Assembly (NCBI RefSeq): GCF_025685655.1 | Contig: NZ_JAGSYG010000003.1 | Span: forward strand, 248,001-312,000 | Source of the DNA: Acidicapsa ligni | GTDB taxonomy: Bacteria > Acidobacteriota > Terriglobia > Terriglobales > Acidobacteriaceae | Direction: 5' to 3' | DNA: 64,000 bases | Shown: piece after piece, positions 55,890 through 64,000 of the stretch | Position numbering within the stretch: the stretch's first letter is position 1 | Layout of the letters: each line of letters opens with the position of its first letter | The notes under the pieces: model-generated | What the model was told of the DNA's origin: nothing | Seen by the model: the letters and a program-made list of their open reading frames with translations, nothing else | The model's database searches: none | Translations under genes and position numbers: made by a program

Positions 55890-57154
55890 CGCAAGTACAC
55901 TTTCGCTTCGACATTCATACCCGGTCGAAGCTGGTGGTCGCGATTTTCGCCTGGATCGATAACAATCTTTACGGGAACGCGCTGAACGATCTTCACATAG
56001 TTTCCAGTTGCATTTTCTGGTGGCAGTAGACTGAAGGTTGGCCCCGTTGCTCCCTCGATGCTGTCCACATGGCCGTGGTATGTGCGGCCGTTCGAGTCAA
56101 GATCAAGCTCTGCCTTCTGGCCGACGCGTATGTGCTTGAGTTGGGTCTCTTTGAAATTCGCAGTGATCCACACCTGATCCAGCGGAACCACCGTGAGTAG
56201 CTGCTCACCGGGATCAACATTCAACCCAACGACCACCTTCTTCGTGACTTCTCCGGCGACAGGCGCAAATATCCTGGTGTATCCCAGGTTCAACTGCGCC
56301 TGTTCGACCGCAGCTCTTTTCTGGCCTACGTCCCCCACTGCCGAGAGCGCTTTATCGCGCGTTGAGGCAACGCGCTGAGGTCCAGCCTGGGCATCTTCGT
56401 AGTGTGCCTCAGCCTCAGTGAGACGGCTGTGCGCTTCGAGAACCGCTTGTTGAGCTGCGGCCTCGTCTGCCTCTGCCGCCGCTATGGCGGCCACATCTGT
56501 CGCTGCCGTCGCATAGGCATGATCGTAGATTTGCTTCGGCACTTCCTCTTTTGCCAGCAACAAGCGATAGCGTGTGACGTCATCCTGAGCCTTTACGTTT
56601 TCCGCCTGCGCTTCAAGAATGAGGGCATGCGCGGCGACGACTCGCTTCTCTGCTGCCTGGATAGACGCCTCTGCATTTTTGATATCCGAGGCCGTGGCTT
56701 TCAATTGGCTTGAAGTATCAGCCGATGATATGGGCACATCGATATTGGAGCTTTTCGCGGAAGCCTCTGAAGTGTCGAGCGTTGCCTGGGCTCTTGCCAA
56801 TGCCACTTCATAATCTTTTGTGTCGATTTCGACGAGTGTAAAACCGGCATCGACCCATTGGTTATCCTCAACGTTGACCTTCTGGATATATCCGGAAATG
56901 CGAGCGCTGACAGGGTAAAGGTGGACGTCCACCTGCGCGTCGTCAGTAGATTCGAAACCTGAAAAATAGTGCCAGAGAAATACGCAAGCGACGGCCACAA
57001 TAACGAACGTGGCAAGAAATATCCAACGCTTGTAGGACCGTTTCCTCGGAAAAGTTGAAGTGGATGAATCAGATGCGTCACTCGTATTCACTTGTGCGTT
57101 TGGCGGAATTGCCTGTGGTGGATCCGTTGCCGGATTTTGCTCAGCCATACTCAT
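55886..57154 (-). CDS. EmrA/HlyD-type membrane-fusion adaptor
   Basis: A 422-residue periplasmic adaptor. One N-terminal anchor (about residues 43-63), then D-D-A-Q-V-D-V-H and the biotinyl-lipoyl half (V-S-A-R-I-S-G-Y-I), a long Ala-rich coiled coil, the second lipoyl half (I-F-A-P-V-A-G-E-V) and a beta-barrel. It links the MFS pump to the outer-membrane channel. It overlaps the TolC-like gene by 4 bp. Confidence 0.92.
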   Translation of the reverse strand: MSMAEQNPATDPPQAIPPNAQVNTSDASDSSTSTFPRKRSYKRWIFLATFVIVAVACVFLWHYFSGFESTDDAQVDVHLYPVSARISGYIQKVNVEDNQWVDAGFTLVEIDTKDYEVALARAQATLDTSEASAKSSNIDVPISSADTSSQLKATASDIKNAEASIQAAEKRVVAAHALILEAQAENVKAQDDVTRYRLLLAKEEVPKQIYDHAYATAATDVAAIAAAEADEAAAQQAVLEAHSRLTEAEAHYEDAQAGPQRVASTRDKALSAVGDVGQKRAAVEQAQLNLGYTRIFAPVAGEVTKKVVVGLNVDPGEQLLTVVPLDQVWITANFKETQLKHIRVGQKAELDLDSNGRTYHGHVDSIEGATGPTFSLLPPENATGNYVKIVQRVPVKIVIDPGENRDHQLRPGMNVEAKVYLR

Positions 57155-58644
57155 TTTCCCTCCACATATGCAGCAAAATGTGATTCCGCTACGCCTGTCG
57201 CTCTTGCCAGAGATATCTTGGCGAGGTTGTGGCTATACAGGCTGGCAATGTAGGCATCATTCGCAGTTGCCAGCGCATCCTGCGCCTGAACGATTTCAAT
57301 GTTGTCCGTAACTCCCGAAAGGAATCGATCGCGAGATTGTTCAAGGTTTTGAGTGGCCAGCGTTACCGCGCTTTTCTCTACAGAAACTTCCTGTGCAGCC
57401 GCCTCCAGATCGAGATAAGCATCGCGAACCTCCTGATCAATCCTGGCTCGCAAATCTTCCAGCCGCTGCCTTTCCCCTGTTAGCGAGGCCTCGGCCCGGA
57501 GGACATCTCCGTGAACTCTCCCACCCTGAAAGATAGGAATGCGAAGCGTCGCGGCCGCATCCACAGTACCGTGCGAAGATCCCGGGTTGACTCCAGAGAG
57601 ACCGTAGTCAGTCTCTGCTCCGATCGATGGATACCGCTCGGCAGAAGCGGCCTTTCTAGCAAGCTCAGCGGACCGGACCCGATTGGCCTGACTCTGAAAA
57701 TCGGGACGAACCCTGTAGGCATTTTGAATCTCCTCATCGAGACCCGTGGGCGTCAATTCTTGATACGGAACGTGAGTGGTTATCTCGAACTGTTGCCCCA
57801 GAGGAAGCCCGATAGCTCTGGCCAACACCAGCTTTTCTTTTGCCAGATTATTTTTAGCGACAATCAGTTTCTGCTCGCGCGATTGCAGTTGAACGTGCGA
57901 GCGTAGAACGTCGACGGCCGCGGCAAGGCCCGCAGTCTTCTGGTCGGATGTCTGTTGGAAAAGAGCCTTGGCTGTATCTCGTTGCGATGTCACTGAATCA
58001 ACCTCCGATTGGTCCGCTATGACCAATAAATAGTTGGAGACAATCACCAGCACCACAAGCTCGCGAGCATCTTTGGCACTGAACTCTGCCGACTTCAACT
58101 GTGCCTGTGAAGATCGCGCCCGCTCAATCGATGACCAATCAAAAACGGATTGCGTGAGATAAGCCCGCGCGTCGAAATAGCCAAATGGGCCAATGATCTG
58201 AGGCTGTCCAGGAATGGTCAGGCCAAAGGCTGCCTTCACATTTACCTGGTGCACTCCAAACCCCGTATCGGTAACTACATTGGGAAGCAACTCACTCAGA
58301 GCCTGCCATCGCTGTCCTCGTACGTCGCTGACAACATCGGTGGCCAGCACTCCTCCAAGATTTTGCTTAAGCCCAAGAGCAACGGCACCTTCCAGAGAAA
58401 GCGGCACTGGCGTTGTGCTGAGTTTTCCCGCAGCAACTCCTCCGAGATATGGATTCTGCGAAAGGCTTTGATAACTATTCTGCCCGGCTTGAACGGCTGA
58501 GCGCGGTGCCCCGGTTACTTCGGCCACAGCAATCGGATTGTATGGCGCCGGCGTGGCAGGCGCGTTGTACTGGGCAAGCGCCGCTGCTCCGCCGAGAAGA
58601 GCAGGGCTAAGCAGGATGAGCTTATTCCAGAGTCTGCGCCGCAT
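57151..58644 (-). CDS. TolC-family outer-membrane efflux channel
   Basis: A 497-residue exported protein with a signal peptide ending near A-L-A-Q (residue 25). The OEP repeats are recognisable: Y-L-T-Q-S-V-F-D-W-S, then the second-half Y-L-D-L-E-A-A-A-Q-E-V and L-E-Q-S-R-D-R-F-L-S-G-V-T-D-N-I-E. It forms the outer-membrane duct of the tripartite pump and is the first gene of the operon. Confidence 0.92.
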   Translation of the reverse strand: MRRRLWNKLILLSPALLGGAAALAQYNAPATPAPYNPIAVAEVTGAPRSAVQAGQNSYQSLSQNPYLGGVAAGKLSTTPVPLSLEGAVALGLKQNLGGVLATDVVSDVRGQRWQALSELLPNVVTDTGFGVHQVNVKAAFGLTIPGQPQIIGPFGYFDARAYLTQSVFDWSSIERARSSQAQLKSAEFSAKDARELVVLVIVSNYLLVIADQSEVDSVTSQRDTAKALFQQTSDQKTAGLAAAVDVLRSHVQLQSREQKLIVAKNNLAKEKLVLARAIGLPLGQQFEITTHVPYQELTPTGLDEEIQNAYRVRPDFQSQANRVRSAELARKAASAERYPSIGAETDYGLSGVNPGSSHGTVDAAATLRIPIFQGGRVHGDVLRAEASLTGERQRLEDLRARIDQEVRDAYLDLEAAAQEVSVEKSAVTLATQNLEQSRDRFLSGVTDNIEIVQAQDALATANDAYIASLYSHNLAKISLARATGVAESHFAAYVEGK

Positions 58645-58995
58645 GTCGTTTCCTTAGCCTCTGCAACGACAGTATGGGCAAACCGGCATCAGCAAAAGCG
58701 CTGATCGGATGGAACCATACCCACTCTTTCGAGCTGTACTGACCGTCAACTCTCGACCCTTCACCGAGCCCGCGCATCTCGCCTGCTATCACCAACAACA
58801 CACACCAGGCGAAGGTACATCTGAGATCTGCTCAGAAAGACGAGAATGCTGCGGACTTACGACAATCCCACTACGCGAGCCGCGTAAGCCTGATGCAAAT
58901 GAACAGCCGGGGCAATTCTTTCGGATGGAATAGCGAGAGCCTTTGATAGGATTCACTCATTTAGTTATTGTTCTCATTCAAGCAAGGCGAACGGA
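58645..58995. other. Intergenic region between efflux operon and sensor kinase
   Basis: 351 bp between divergent genes. A 74-codon frame on the plus strand has no ribosome-binding site and no recognisable sequence. I see no repeat or hairpin; the region should hold both promoters. Confidence 0.4.
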
Positions 58996-61900
58996 ATGGC
59001 AAGTAAGGAGACATGCGTTATTAGCAGAATTCGAGCCTCGGCCCGCGTTATGCTCTTCTTCGCCCTCGGATGCAGCATGTGCTTTGGATCTCATGTAAGC
59101 GCCACTACTCCGCCTGCTCAGCCGACGCAAAGTGCGGATGAGGGTCTAAATCCGGATCAATTTTCTCATTCCTTTTGGGGCGCCGCTCAGGGTGCGCCCC
59201 AAAGCAACTCTGGTCTCGCCCAAACGAGCGATGGACTGCTGTGGCTCGCAACGGAGCAAGGCCTCTATAACTTTGATGGAATTCGCTTTCAGCGGTTCAA
59301 AACCGCTACTGGCCAGGAACTGCCATCTACCGGAATTCTAACGATTTTTGCTCCACGATCAGGGGGGCTCTGGATCTCGTACACGTTTGGCGGGTTAAGT
59401 TTTGTCCAGAACGGACAGATACAAAACTTCGTCAACGAGAGTGCCGTTCGCGTGGGAATGGTTATAGGGTTCGCCGAGAACCCGAAAGGCAATCTCTGGG
59501 CTGCTACCACGAGCGGTGTCGCGAGATTTGTGGATGGAGCGTGGCAACTGCTCGGATCTAAATGGGAGCCTCCACCAGGGACTGTGTCTTCTTTAGCCTT
59601 TGATAAAGAAGGAAGACTCTGGGCCTGTAGCCGTTTCAACCTTTTTTACCTTGAACCTGATTCAACTCGCTTCAAAATATTGCCGGGACCCAATGTGAAT
59701 CCGAGCATAAAGCTTCCGCTAAGACCAGATGGGACAGTTTGGACTCATGCAGTTGCTCCGAACTCTCTTGTGCCCGATCAACCCAAAGCTTCCCCTTTAT
59801 TCAACAGGGGATTGCAAGCGATGTCCACAGTGAGTTTCATCGACAAGACCGGAACCATGTGGGTCTTTAACATGAACAAAACTATGCGCCTCTCAATCGA
59901 CGAGGGCAGTAATGCAGAGCCAGACGTAAGACAGTTCAGGCCTATCCAGACTTTCGGACGAGTCATGCCACGTTCCATATTGGTCGATCACGAAGGCCAT
60001 ATATGGATGGCGGATACAGACGGTTTACACCGATTTTCCTACACTCCCCTGAGGCAGCTTCGGCTGAAATCCCAGGCGATCTTTCCAGCCATTGCTCCTT
60101 CTGTTAAAGGGGCTATCTATGTTGCAGTATCCACACCGCAGGGCTTAGCGCCGATTTATCAAACCAAGAGAAGCGGCCTGGAACTGGTCCGAGGCTTCGG
60201 CGACGCAATTCAATGTATTTACAAAGCTCCTGACGGTAGCACCTGGTTTGGAAACTCCAGCCTTTGGCACTTGCGAGACGGAAAACTCGTTCAGACGTTT
60301 AGACCGTCAAGGCTGAGACCAATCAACACGTACGTTGAAGAGATGACGGCAGATCGTCAGGGAAATCTCTGGGTAACGTTTAACCAAGGCGGCCTGTATC
60401 GCCTATCCAACGACTCATGGACTCGAATCGACGAGAGTTCAGGACTTCCTTCGCGCGTTCCGGTCATTGAATACACAGACGACGACGGCTACATCTGGTT
60501 CGGGTTCACTAAAAGCAGGCTCGCCCGTTTCCGCGACGGCAAAACTGATAATTTCGGCCCCTCGGATGGACTCGATATTGGAATCATCACTGCTATCCAG
60601 GTGAGCAAGGGCGATGTCTGGGTTGGCGGTGAGTTAGGGCTTGTACATTTCGATCATGGCCGCTTCCACAGACTGAATGCGGTGAACCCCGAGAATTTAC
60701 GCGGGATATCCGGAATCATCCGAATGCCGAATGGCGATCTGTGGTTGAATGGGCTCTCTGGAATCGTGCATATTCAGGCAAAGGAATTGCAGTTATCGAT
60801 CGCGGATAATACGCACCGGCTTACGGGACAACGGTTCAGCCGGGAAGATGGGCTGTTCGGATATGCGCCCCAGATCGCGCCGTTGCCTTCAGCTATCCAA
60901 AGCAGCGACGGGCGCCTCTGGTTCTCGACCACGAAAGGTGTCTTCTGGTTGGATCCATCCCATGCCGTCAAGCCGACATTCAAACCGCTGGTCAACATAC
61001 GATCCATCACGGCAGACGGCAAACGACAAACGGTTGGCAGCCCATTGCTTTTAGCGGCAGGGACATCCAATGTGAGGATCGAATACGATGCCGTGAATCT
61101 CTCTGAACCCGAGTCAGTTCATTATCGGTACAAACTACAGGGAAATGGAGCTGACTGGCAGAACGCCGATGAGTTGACGTTTGTTTCGTATCTCAATCTC
61201 CATCCGGGAGCCTATACGTTCCAGGTGGAAGCCACGGACAATAATGGCATTTGGTCAGAAAGCCCAACCTCGCTGACGATGCGCATACTTCCAGCCTTTT
61301 ATCAAACCTGGTGGTTCCTGCCGCTCGTCGCTCTTGTCGCACTCCTTTGCATCTACTCCGCTTTCCGCATTCGGATAGAGCAAAACGCAAAACAAGTGCG
61401 TGTCCAGTACGCGACCCAGCTTATGGAACGTACCCGCGTAGCGCGCGAGCTTCATGACACTTTCATGCAGACAGTCCAGGCCAGCAAGTTGGCTGTTGAT
61501 GAAGCACGGAAGCCCTCTACCACCCTTGCCATGAACCGGGCTCTTGATCTGGAACAGTTATCAGGCTGGCTAGGGCAGGCAACAGAGGAAGGCCGCGCCG
61601 CACTCAATTCATTGCGCGCCGCATCCGCAGACGAATGTGATTTGCCGGAAGCTCTTCGCCGCGCTATAGAAGAATGCAAGATGCAAAGAATCACAAAGTC
61701 CACCTTCGCTGTAACTGGCGACATGCGAGAAACACATCCGGCCGTGCGCGACGAGATTTACCGCATCGCTTATGAGGCGATCAGCAATGCTTACGCACAC
61801 TCAAAGGCAAGCCACCTGAGAGTGCGCCTCATGTACACGCATGATCTAACGATAAGCATCATCGATGATGGCATCGGCATTGATCCTATGGTCGCGGAGA

Positions 61901-62112
61901 AAGGAAAAGATGGACACTTTGGGTTGCAGGGAATGCGCGAACGAGTCGCACATATAAAAGGAAAACTCACGATTGCGAGCTCATCTCAAACCGGCACTGA
62001 AATTACCGTTTCTGTTCCAGGACGAATTGTCTTTCGCGAAGCGACACTGAACCAGTGGACAAAGCTACAGATCTTCTTGAAGAAGCTGCGCGAATCGTCA
62101 CCACAGGATTGA
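58996..62112 (+). CDS. Propeller-type sensor histidine kinase
   Basis: A 1038-residue kinase. After a signal peptide come Reg_prop beta-propeller repeats (G-L-L-W-L-A-T-E-Q-G-L, G-N-L-W-A-A-T, G-H-I-W-M-A-D-T and others) over about 650 residues, then a Y_Y_Y domain (Y-R-Y-K-L-Q-G, F-Q-V-E-A-T-D-N-N-G), one membrane helix (near 770-790), and a HisKA_3 domain with phospho-acceptor His820 (A-R-E-L-H-D-T-F-M-Q). The HATPase domain has N-A-Y-A-H-S-K-A and D-D-G-I-G-I. It senses an extracytoplasmic, perhaps carbohydrate, signal. The LuxR regulator next to it is a likely partner. Confidence 0.93.
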   Translation: MASKETCVISRIRASARVMLFFALGCSMCFGSHVSATTPPAQPTQSADEGLNPDQFSHSFWGAAQGAPQSNSGLAQTSDGLLWLATEQGLYNFDGIRFQRFKTATGQELPSTGILTIFAPRSGGLWISYTFGGLSFVQNGQIQNFVNESAVRVGMVIGFAENPKGNLWAATTSGVARFVDGAWQLLGSKWEPPPGTVSSLAFDKEGRLWACSRFNLFYLEPDSTRFKILPGPNVNPSIKLPLRPDGTVWTHAVAPNSLVPDQPKASPLFNRGLQAMSTVSFIDKTGTMWVFNMNKTMRLSIDEGSNAEPDVRQFRPIQTFGRVMPRSILVDHEGHIWMADTDGLHRFSYTPLRQLRLKSQAIFPAIAPSVKGAIYVAVSTPQGLAPIYQTKRSGLELVRGFGDAIQCIYKAPDGSTWFGNSSLWHLRDGKLVQTFRPSRLRPINTYVEEMTADRQGNLWVTFNQGGLYRLSNDSWTRIDESSGLPSRVPVIEYTDDDGYIWFGFTKSRLARFRDGKTDNFGPSDGLDIGIITAIQVSKGDVWVGGELGLVHFDHGRFHRLNAVNPENLRGISGIIRMPNGDLWLNGLSGIVHIQAKELQLSIADNTHRLTGQRFSREDGLFGYAPQIAPLPSAIQSSDGRLWFSTTKGVFWLDPSHAVKPTFKPLVNIRSITADGKRQTVGSPLLLAAGTSNVRIEYDAVNLSEPESVHYRYKLQGNGADWQNADELTFVSYLNLHPGAYTFQVEATDNNGIWSESPTSLTMRILPAFYQTWWFLPLVALVALLCIYSAFRIRIEQNAKQVRVQYATQLMERTRVARELHDTFMQTVQASKLAVDEARKPSTTLAMNRALDLEQLSGWLGQATEEGRAALNSLRAASADECDLPEALRRAIEECKMQRITKSTFAVTGDMRETHPAVRDEIYRIAYEAISNAYAHSKASHLRVRLMYTHDLTISIIDDGIGIDPMVAEKGKDGHFGLQGMRERVAHIKGKLTIASSSQTGTEITVSVPGRIVFREATLNQWTKLQIFLKKLRESSPQD

Positions 62113-62156
62113 CGCGTCTACAGCAGACGAACAACACAATCAATAGCCTGATTTCA

Positions 62157-62786
62157 TCACAATTCGAGAATGCCGCGTTTCAGTGCAATCATCACTGCAC
62201 CCGTGCGGTCATTGGCTCCGAGCTTGGATAATATGTTCCTAACATGTCCCTTCACTGTGTGTTCTGACAGGAAAAGCTCGTCAGCCACAGTCTTGTTCGA
62301 ATTGCCGGCAGCCACACTTCGCAGAACATCGACCTCACGTTCTGAAAGAGCATCGTCCGATGCATGAAGCGCCATCTCTGAAGCAATCTCAGGCGGAATT
62401 CGACGATGCCCTGCATGTACAAGCCGGATGGTATCGATCAGCTCCGTCCCCAACATACTCTTCAGTAGATAGCCTTGGGCGCCAGCCTTCATAGCACGCA
62501 ACGCCTGCACATCTCCCGCATAAGTCGTGAGGATAATAATACGAGCGTTTGAACACTCACTTCGAATCGCCGAAATCGCATCAATTCCATTCGTCTTTGG
62601 CAGCCGGAGATCCATCAGCGTGATGTCGGGTCGATGCTTTCGATGCATGACGATAGCCTGCTCTCCATCGGCAGCCTCTGCAACAACGCTCATTCCATAT
62701 TGAGCGTTGACGGCATTCGTTATTCCACCTCTTAGCAAAGGATGGTCGTCGACCGTAAGTACCCGAATCACATTTGAAGAGTTCAT
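62157..62786 (-). CDS. NarL/LuxR-type response regulator
   Basis: A 209-residue regulator. The receiver has acidic D13-D14, phospho-acceptor Asp59 (T-L-M-D-L-R-L-P), Thr86-87 (L-T-T-Y-A-G) and Lys109 (L-L-K-S). The LuxR helix-turn-helix (L-S-E-R-E-V-D-V-L-R, then L-F-L-S-E-H-T-V-K-G-H-V-R-N-I-L-S-K-L) follows. It is convergent with the large kinase (44 bp apart) and lies 55 bp downstream of the second, degenerate kinase, so either may phosphorylate it. Confidence 0.93.
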   Translation of the reverse strand: MNSSNVIRVLTVDDHPLLRGGITNAVNAQYGMSVVAEAADGEQAIVMHRKHRPDITLMDLRLPKTNGIDAISAIRSECSNARIIILTTYAGDVQALRAMKAGAQGYLLKSMLGTELIDTIRLVHAGHRRIPPEIASEMALHASDDALSEREVDVLRSVAAGNSNKTVADELFLSEHTVKGHVRNILSKLGANDRTGAVMIALKRGILEL

Positions 62787-62841
62787 TGCATCGCTCCTTC
62801 CGCCAGGCGAATCGCGTTGAGTCTACGCATTTCGCCCCAGA

Positions 62842-63717
62842 TTAATCAACCTCATAAGCCAATGCGGATGGAAGCCTGATTTCTATTTCAGCACCCGCAT
62901 TCCGCCCGCTTCGAATTTCTAGCGCGGCTCCGGATCTCCTTGCCTTTCGCCGCATTTCCAGGATTCCTCTATGCCGCTGGCAGTTCGGACCCCATAGCGC
63001 AGTTGAGGAAATCCCACAGCCATCGTCGCGAACATAGACCCGCATCTCATTGCGCTCATAGAAGAATTCAGCTTCAATCTCATTTGCTCCTGCGTGGCGA
63101 AAGGCATTACTAAGCGCCTCCCGAGCTATTCCGTAAACGTCATCCCGAACCATCGGCCGCAAGTGGCGCATGTCTCCGTGGACGATCACACTATATTTCG
63201 ATTTCCCACCATCTTTCAACGTCCTTCCTGCTACTGCAACCGCGCCGGGAAGATTGTCATCAAGCCCAGGGAGGCCGAGAGCAATCATATTCCGTTGAGC
63301 TTCTTCGATGAGAGCATCAGACTGCTTCAACGAGTCAGCAAGAATCTCTCGCATCGGTTCGATTCCTTCGACACGTGAGGTCGCACTCTCAATTGACCAG
63401 GCAATAGCCTGAAGTCCCTGCACAAGCATGTCACTCGTTTCGAAAGCTCTTTCTTCCCTCGCCCCGCTCGCCTTAAGTAATCGACGCCGTATCCTCGCTT
63501 GATCCAGGCGAATTGCGGCAAAGACAAGGTAAAATATTGCCAACAGCCCCAGGATAAAAAAGAACACTCCAAACCAGTAGCTCCTCCAATAATCTTGAGG
63601 AAAAGCTGGATCGACCAACTTATTGACTCGTTGATTCGAGAGTAAAGTTGCCAGTGTGGCCGACTCGCTCATGATAAGTCCAAACTGCATTTGCAACATT
63701 GTCCGATAGGGCGTCAA
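62842..63717 (-). CDS. Histidine-kinase-like protein lacking the phospho-acceptor His
   Basis: A 291-residue protein with one membrane helix (about residues 47-70) and no sensor domain. The dimerisation helix reads E-R-A-F-E-T-S-D-M-L-V-Q-G-L-Q; where the family has H-D-T-L-L-Q it has S95-D-M-L-V-Q, so the phospho-acceptor His appears to be Ser. The ATP-binding part keeps R-E-A-L-S-N-A-F-R-H-A-G (N box) and D-D-G-C-G-I (G1), but the G2 region is altered (H-R-G-I-L-E-M-R). It may act as a phosphatase or modulator for the neighbouring regulator. Confidence 0.85.
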   Translation of the reverse strand: MTPYRTMLQMQFGLIMSESATLATLLSNQRVNKLVDPAFPQDYWRSYWFGVFFFILGLLAIFYLVFAAIRLDQARIRRRLLKASGAREERAFETSDMLVQGLQAIAWSIESATSRVEGIEPMREILADSLKQSDALIEEAQRNMIALGLPGLDDNLPGAVAVAGRTLKDGGKSKYSVIVHGDMRHLRPMVRDDVYGIAREALSNAFRHAGANEIEAEFFYERNEMRVYVRDDGCGISSTALWGPNCQRHRGILEMRRKARRSGAALEIRSGRNAGAEIEIRLPSALAYEVD

Positions 63718-63894
63718 TCGGTCTACTTAGAAGACAAAAGGCACGGAACTCGCTAAGACTCCTACCATGCCTCATTTCCCTGCACGACTTCATTCTGCTG
63801 CTCTTAGGCTTGCAATACATCCCTCGAAAGTATTGAATGATAGCCGCTATTTGGACGTTTGTTGCTTTCCCGAAAATCGACTAACTTCTTTCCT

Positions 63895-64000
63895 ATGTTT
63901 AGAGCGTTTTCAATGTTCCCGACCGGGTCTGTTGGCTTTTCTCTGGCGGTTCTTCGGATCGGCGTGGGCGCATTGTTCCTGGTGGATGTTCTGCCGCTCG
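63895..64000 (+). CDS. DoxX-like membrane protein, N-terminal part (runs off right edge)
   Basis: An ATG at 63895 opens a frame that stays open to the window end, giving about 35 residues. The part after F-P-T-G-S is hydrophobic with A-V-L-R-I-G-V-G-A-L-F-L-V-D, a pattern of DoxX-like first helices. Too little is visible for a firm family assignment. It is divergent from the degenerate kinase gene. Confidence 0.5.
   Translation, partial: MFRAFSMFPTGSVGFSLAVLRIGVGALFLVDVLPL

Noticed and set aside
58709..58933. 74-codon frame in the efflux/sensor kinase intergenic region
   Set aside because: Low-complexity composition, no ribosome-binding site, probably part of a promoter region.

Overview
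The window looks like chromosomal DNA from a soil bacterium of the phylum Acidobacteriota, probably class Terriglobia (Acidobacteriaceae-like). This is an inference. It rests on the moderately high GC, the compact arg operon, the propeller-type sensor kinase, the caa3 oxidase clustered with bc-complex parts, and an integrase/RHS sequence style I associate with this group. No rRNA, CRISPR array or intact insertion sequence was seen. One tRNA gene (Ser, anticodon CGA) is present.

Left part (1-11.6 kb) is mostly housekeeping. It holds the end of an unknown protein, a membrane protein, an acyl-CoA synthetase, a MerC-like protein, an MFS exporter, MsrB (its Tat-like N-terminus looks frameshifted), a YdeI-like protein, a perfect parS-like palindrome, and gltB. 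Between gltB and argR lies a pair of ARG boxes. From 11.8 to 19.8 kb runs an arginine operon argR-C-B-D-F-G-H plus a short GNAT-type N-acetylglutamate synthase. It covers every step from glutamate to arginine except deacetylation (argE/argJ). gltB, divergent from it, would supply glutamate.

From 20.5 to 24.6 kb is an iron section: feoA-feoB behind a palindromic candidate operator, a GDSL esterase and a ferritin-like protein. From 24.6 to 31.8 kb lie a Met/His-rich outer-membrane-type protein with a small Cys-containing secreted partner, an ABC-F ATPase, a DUF6526-like protein, a papain-fold-like secreted protein and a sialate O-acetylesterase.

From 31.86 to about 35 kb is a decayed mobile region beside tRNA-Ser. 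It contains an integrase N-terminal stub, a TonB C-terminal fragment, a truncated MobC-like gene, and an RHS remnant. The RHS C-terminal domain carries an HELGH zincin-type motif and is followed 11 bp later by a lipoprotein gene, a possible toxin-immunity pair. The RHS frame is broken by what looks like an 11-bp loss.

From 35.2 to 41 kb two AraC-type regulators precede two alpha/beta hydrolases, a cupin and a zinc alcohol dehydrogenase. From 41.4 to 49.5 kb is a minus-strand respiratory operon: caa3 oxidase subunits II, I and III, a membrane protein, a dihaem cytochrome c, a Rieske protein, cytochrome b fused to cytochrome c, and CtaG. This would be a quinol:cytochrome c:O2 pathway. The cytochrome b has PDAA where PEWY is expected.

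From 50 to 58.6 kb lie an ECF sigma factor, a DoxX protein, an NAD-dependent epimerase-like protein, and a five-gene operon (TolC-like, EmrA-like, EmrB-like, cytidylate-kinase-like, quinone-oxidoreductase-like). The end (59-64 kb) is a two-component locus: a large propeller sensor kinase, a LuxR-type regulator, and a second kinase whose phospho-acceptor His appears to be Ser. A DoxX-like gene runs off the right edge.
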